Shown piece by piece: positions 63,396 through 64,000 of a stretch of DNA of 64,000 nucleotides. A program made the translations under genes and the position numbers. The stretch is taken from the NCBI RefSeq assembly GCF_002005225.1, contig NZ_CP019724.1:3226501-3290500 (forward strand), written 5' to 3'. A model generated the notes under the pieces. The model was not told where the DNA came from. It made no database searches and worked only from the letters and a program-made list of their open reading frames with translations. Within the stretch, counting starts at the first letter, position 1, and each line of letters starts with the position of its first letter. The stretch comes from Streptomyces pactum (GTDB lineage Bacteria; Actinomycetota; Actinomycetes; Streptomycetales; Streptomycetaceae).

Positions 63396-63533
63396 GGATC
63401 GAAGGGTGATTCCGCACCCTCTCACCGAGCGTGCAGATATTTGCGAAGGTGCGCCGCATACACCCTGAAGATCCCGATCCGCAGTGCCCCTAGTAGGCCG
63501 GGAACTGTCCTACTCCTCCCCTAACGTCACCTC

Positions 63534-64000
63534 ATGACGAAGACGGTGCGCATCACTTGGGGCGCGGCGAGCGCGCGGCGGCTCGAGCGACAGTTCCTGG
63601 CCATGTCCGCCCGAACGGGCACGCCGGTCGCCGACGTGGCCGGCGCGATGCTCGGCGTCCACGCCCAGGTGCTGTCGGCGGCCGAACTCTCGCTGGGCCT
63701 GCGGACCGACGGCGTGACCCGGGCGGACGTACGGACGTCCTTGTGGCCGACCGGATCCGCCTCCGCGCCGGCCTCCACAGCTCCCTCCACGCCGGCCTCA
63801 ACGGCTCCTTCCGCGTCGGCCTCCACGTCTCCTTCCGCGTCGGCCTCCACGGCTCCCTCGCTCGTCAAGACGCACGGCCCGCGCGGGACGGTGCACCTGC
63901 TCCCCGCCCGCGACCTGCCGATGTGGTGTGCCGCACTGCCCGCGATCTCCGGCGGGCCGGGCCCCTTCCCGTCCGGCGTACGGCTCACGCGGAGGCAGGC
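63534..64000 (+). CDS. Winged-helix DNA-binding protein (partial, runs off the window)
   Basis: The first 155 codons resemble the N-terminus of a winged helix DNA-binding domain protein (family including AlkX/YcaQ-like proteins): RLERQFLAMSARTGTPVADV, then LGVHAQVLSAAELSLGLR and a GPRGTVHLLPARDLPMW segment. An Ala/Ser/Thr/Pro-rich insert of about 30 residues made of 8-residue repeats (PSxxASTA) interrupts the domain at 80-110. No stop is reached by base 64000. Confidence 0.78.
   Translation, partial: MTKTVRITWGAASARRLERQFLAMSARTGTPVADVAGAMLGVHAQVLSAAELSLGLRTDGVTRADVRTSLWPTGSASAPASTAPSTPASTAPSASASTSPSASASTAPSLVKTHGPRGTVHLLPARDLPMWCAALPAISGGPGPFPSGVRLTRRQ

Larger units (their letters stand above)
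62415..63533. other. 1.1-kb region without a clear protein gene
   Basis: No frame in this stretch is convincing as a gene. It contains a 27-bp tandem repeat (62774-62881), a U-tract terminator on the minus strand (62924-62964), a strong Shine-Dalgarno with a very short frame (63356-63395) and a hairpin-like AGGGTG/CACCCT right after it. It may encode a small RNA and the promoters of phoH and the gene at 63534. Confidence 0.45.

Overview
The window is high-GC actinobacterial DNA, almost certainly from a Streptomyces chromosome. The core gene order ychF, ppgK, ispH, APC permease, xseA, xseB, glpX, whiB-like, class I fumarase, fumC, DUF402, SpoIIE-type phosphatase, class A PBP, PadR-ABC, oxyR, ahpC, ahpD, phoH matches what I recall around SCO5059-SCO5026 of S. 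coelicolor. The species cannot be fixed from the sequence alone.

Layout. (1) 1-3063 is chromosomal flank: the 3' end of a type III polyketide synthase gene and a convergent PAS-GAF-PP2C-HATPase phosphatase gene. (2) About 3064-29303 is a 26.2-kb integrated island. Its integrase lies next to the 3' end of ychF, and the last codons of ychF (F-R-F-N-V-stop) are repeated at the far end with synonymous differences, which marks attL and attR. (3) 29286-64000 is ordinary conserved chromosome, interrupted by one IS30-type element inserted between the two arms of a terminator.

The island carries an integrase, a putative excisionase, an XRE regulator, a DUF3631 ATPase with a dense GGGGACC/GGTCCCC array in its 5' coding region, a relaxase and a mobC-like gene. 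The last is split by an IS630 element whose removal restores its frame. No FtsK/TraB or type IV secretion genes are seen, so it looks like an integrative mobilizable element. Its cargo resembles conflict or defence genes: a CPCC/HEAT pair; an XRE regulator followed by a translationally coupled three-gene operon (TIR protein, P-loop-like protein, two-helix membrane protein); a PRTase / RuvC-like / Ser-Thr kinase cassette; small hypotheticals, one broken by an in-frame amber codon; a Nudix/XRE-TPR pair divergent from a hypothetical / phosphotransferase / methyltransferase / HAD set; and a NucS-like nuclease.

The most interesting candidate is the TIR operon at 6307-10435. The C-terminal tail of the TIR protein and the N-terminus of the next protein share a near-identical 11-residue motif (GPVN-x-G-x-GHQY). 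This is the arrangement expected when an effector and an NLR-like sensor pair through matching amyloid-type signalling motifs. The sensor's P-loop lacks the usual lysine, and a membrane protein completes the operon. The system's function is inferred, not demonstrated.

The core region covers central metabolism (fumarases, fructose-1,6-bisphosphatase, polyphosphate glucokinase), isoprenoid synthesis (IspH), exonuclease VII, peroxide defence (OxyR with AhpC/AhpD), cell-wall synthesis and remodelling (PBP, SLT-like protein) and several regulators. Many convergent or tail-to-tail gene ends carry strong GC-rich hairpin terminators.
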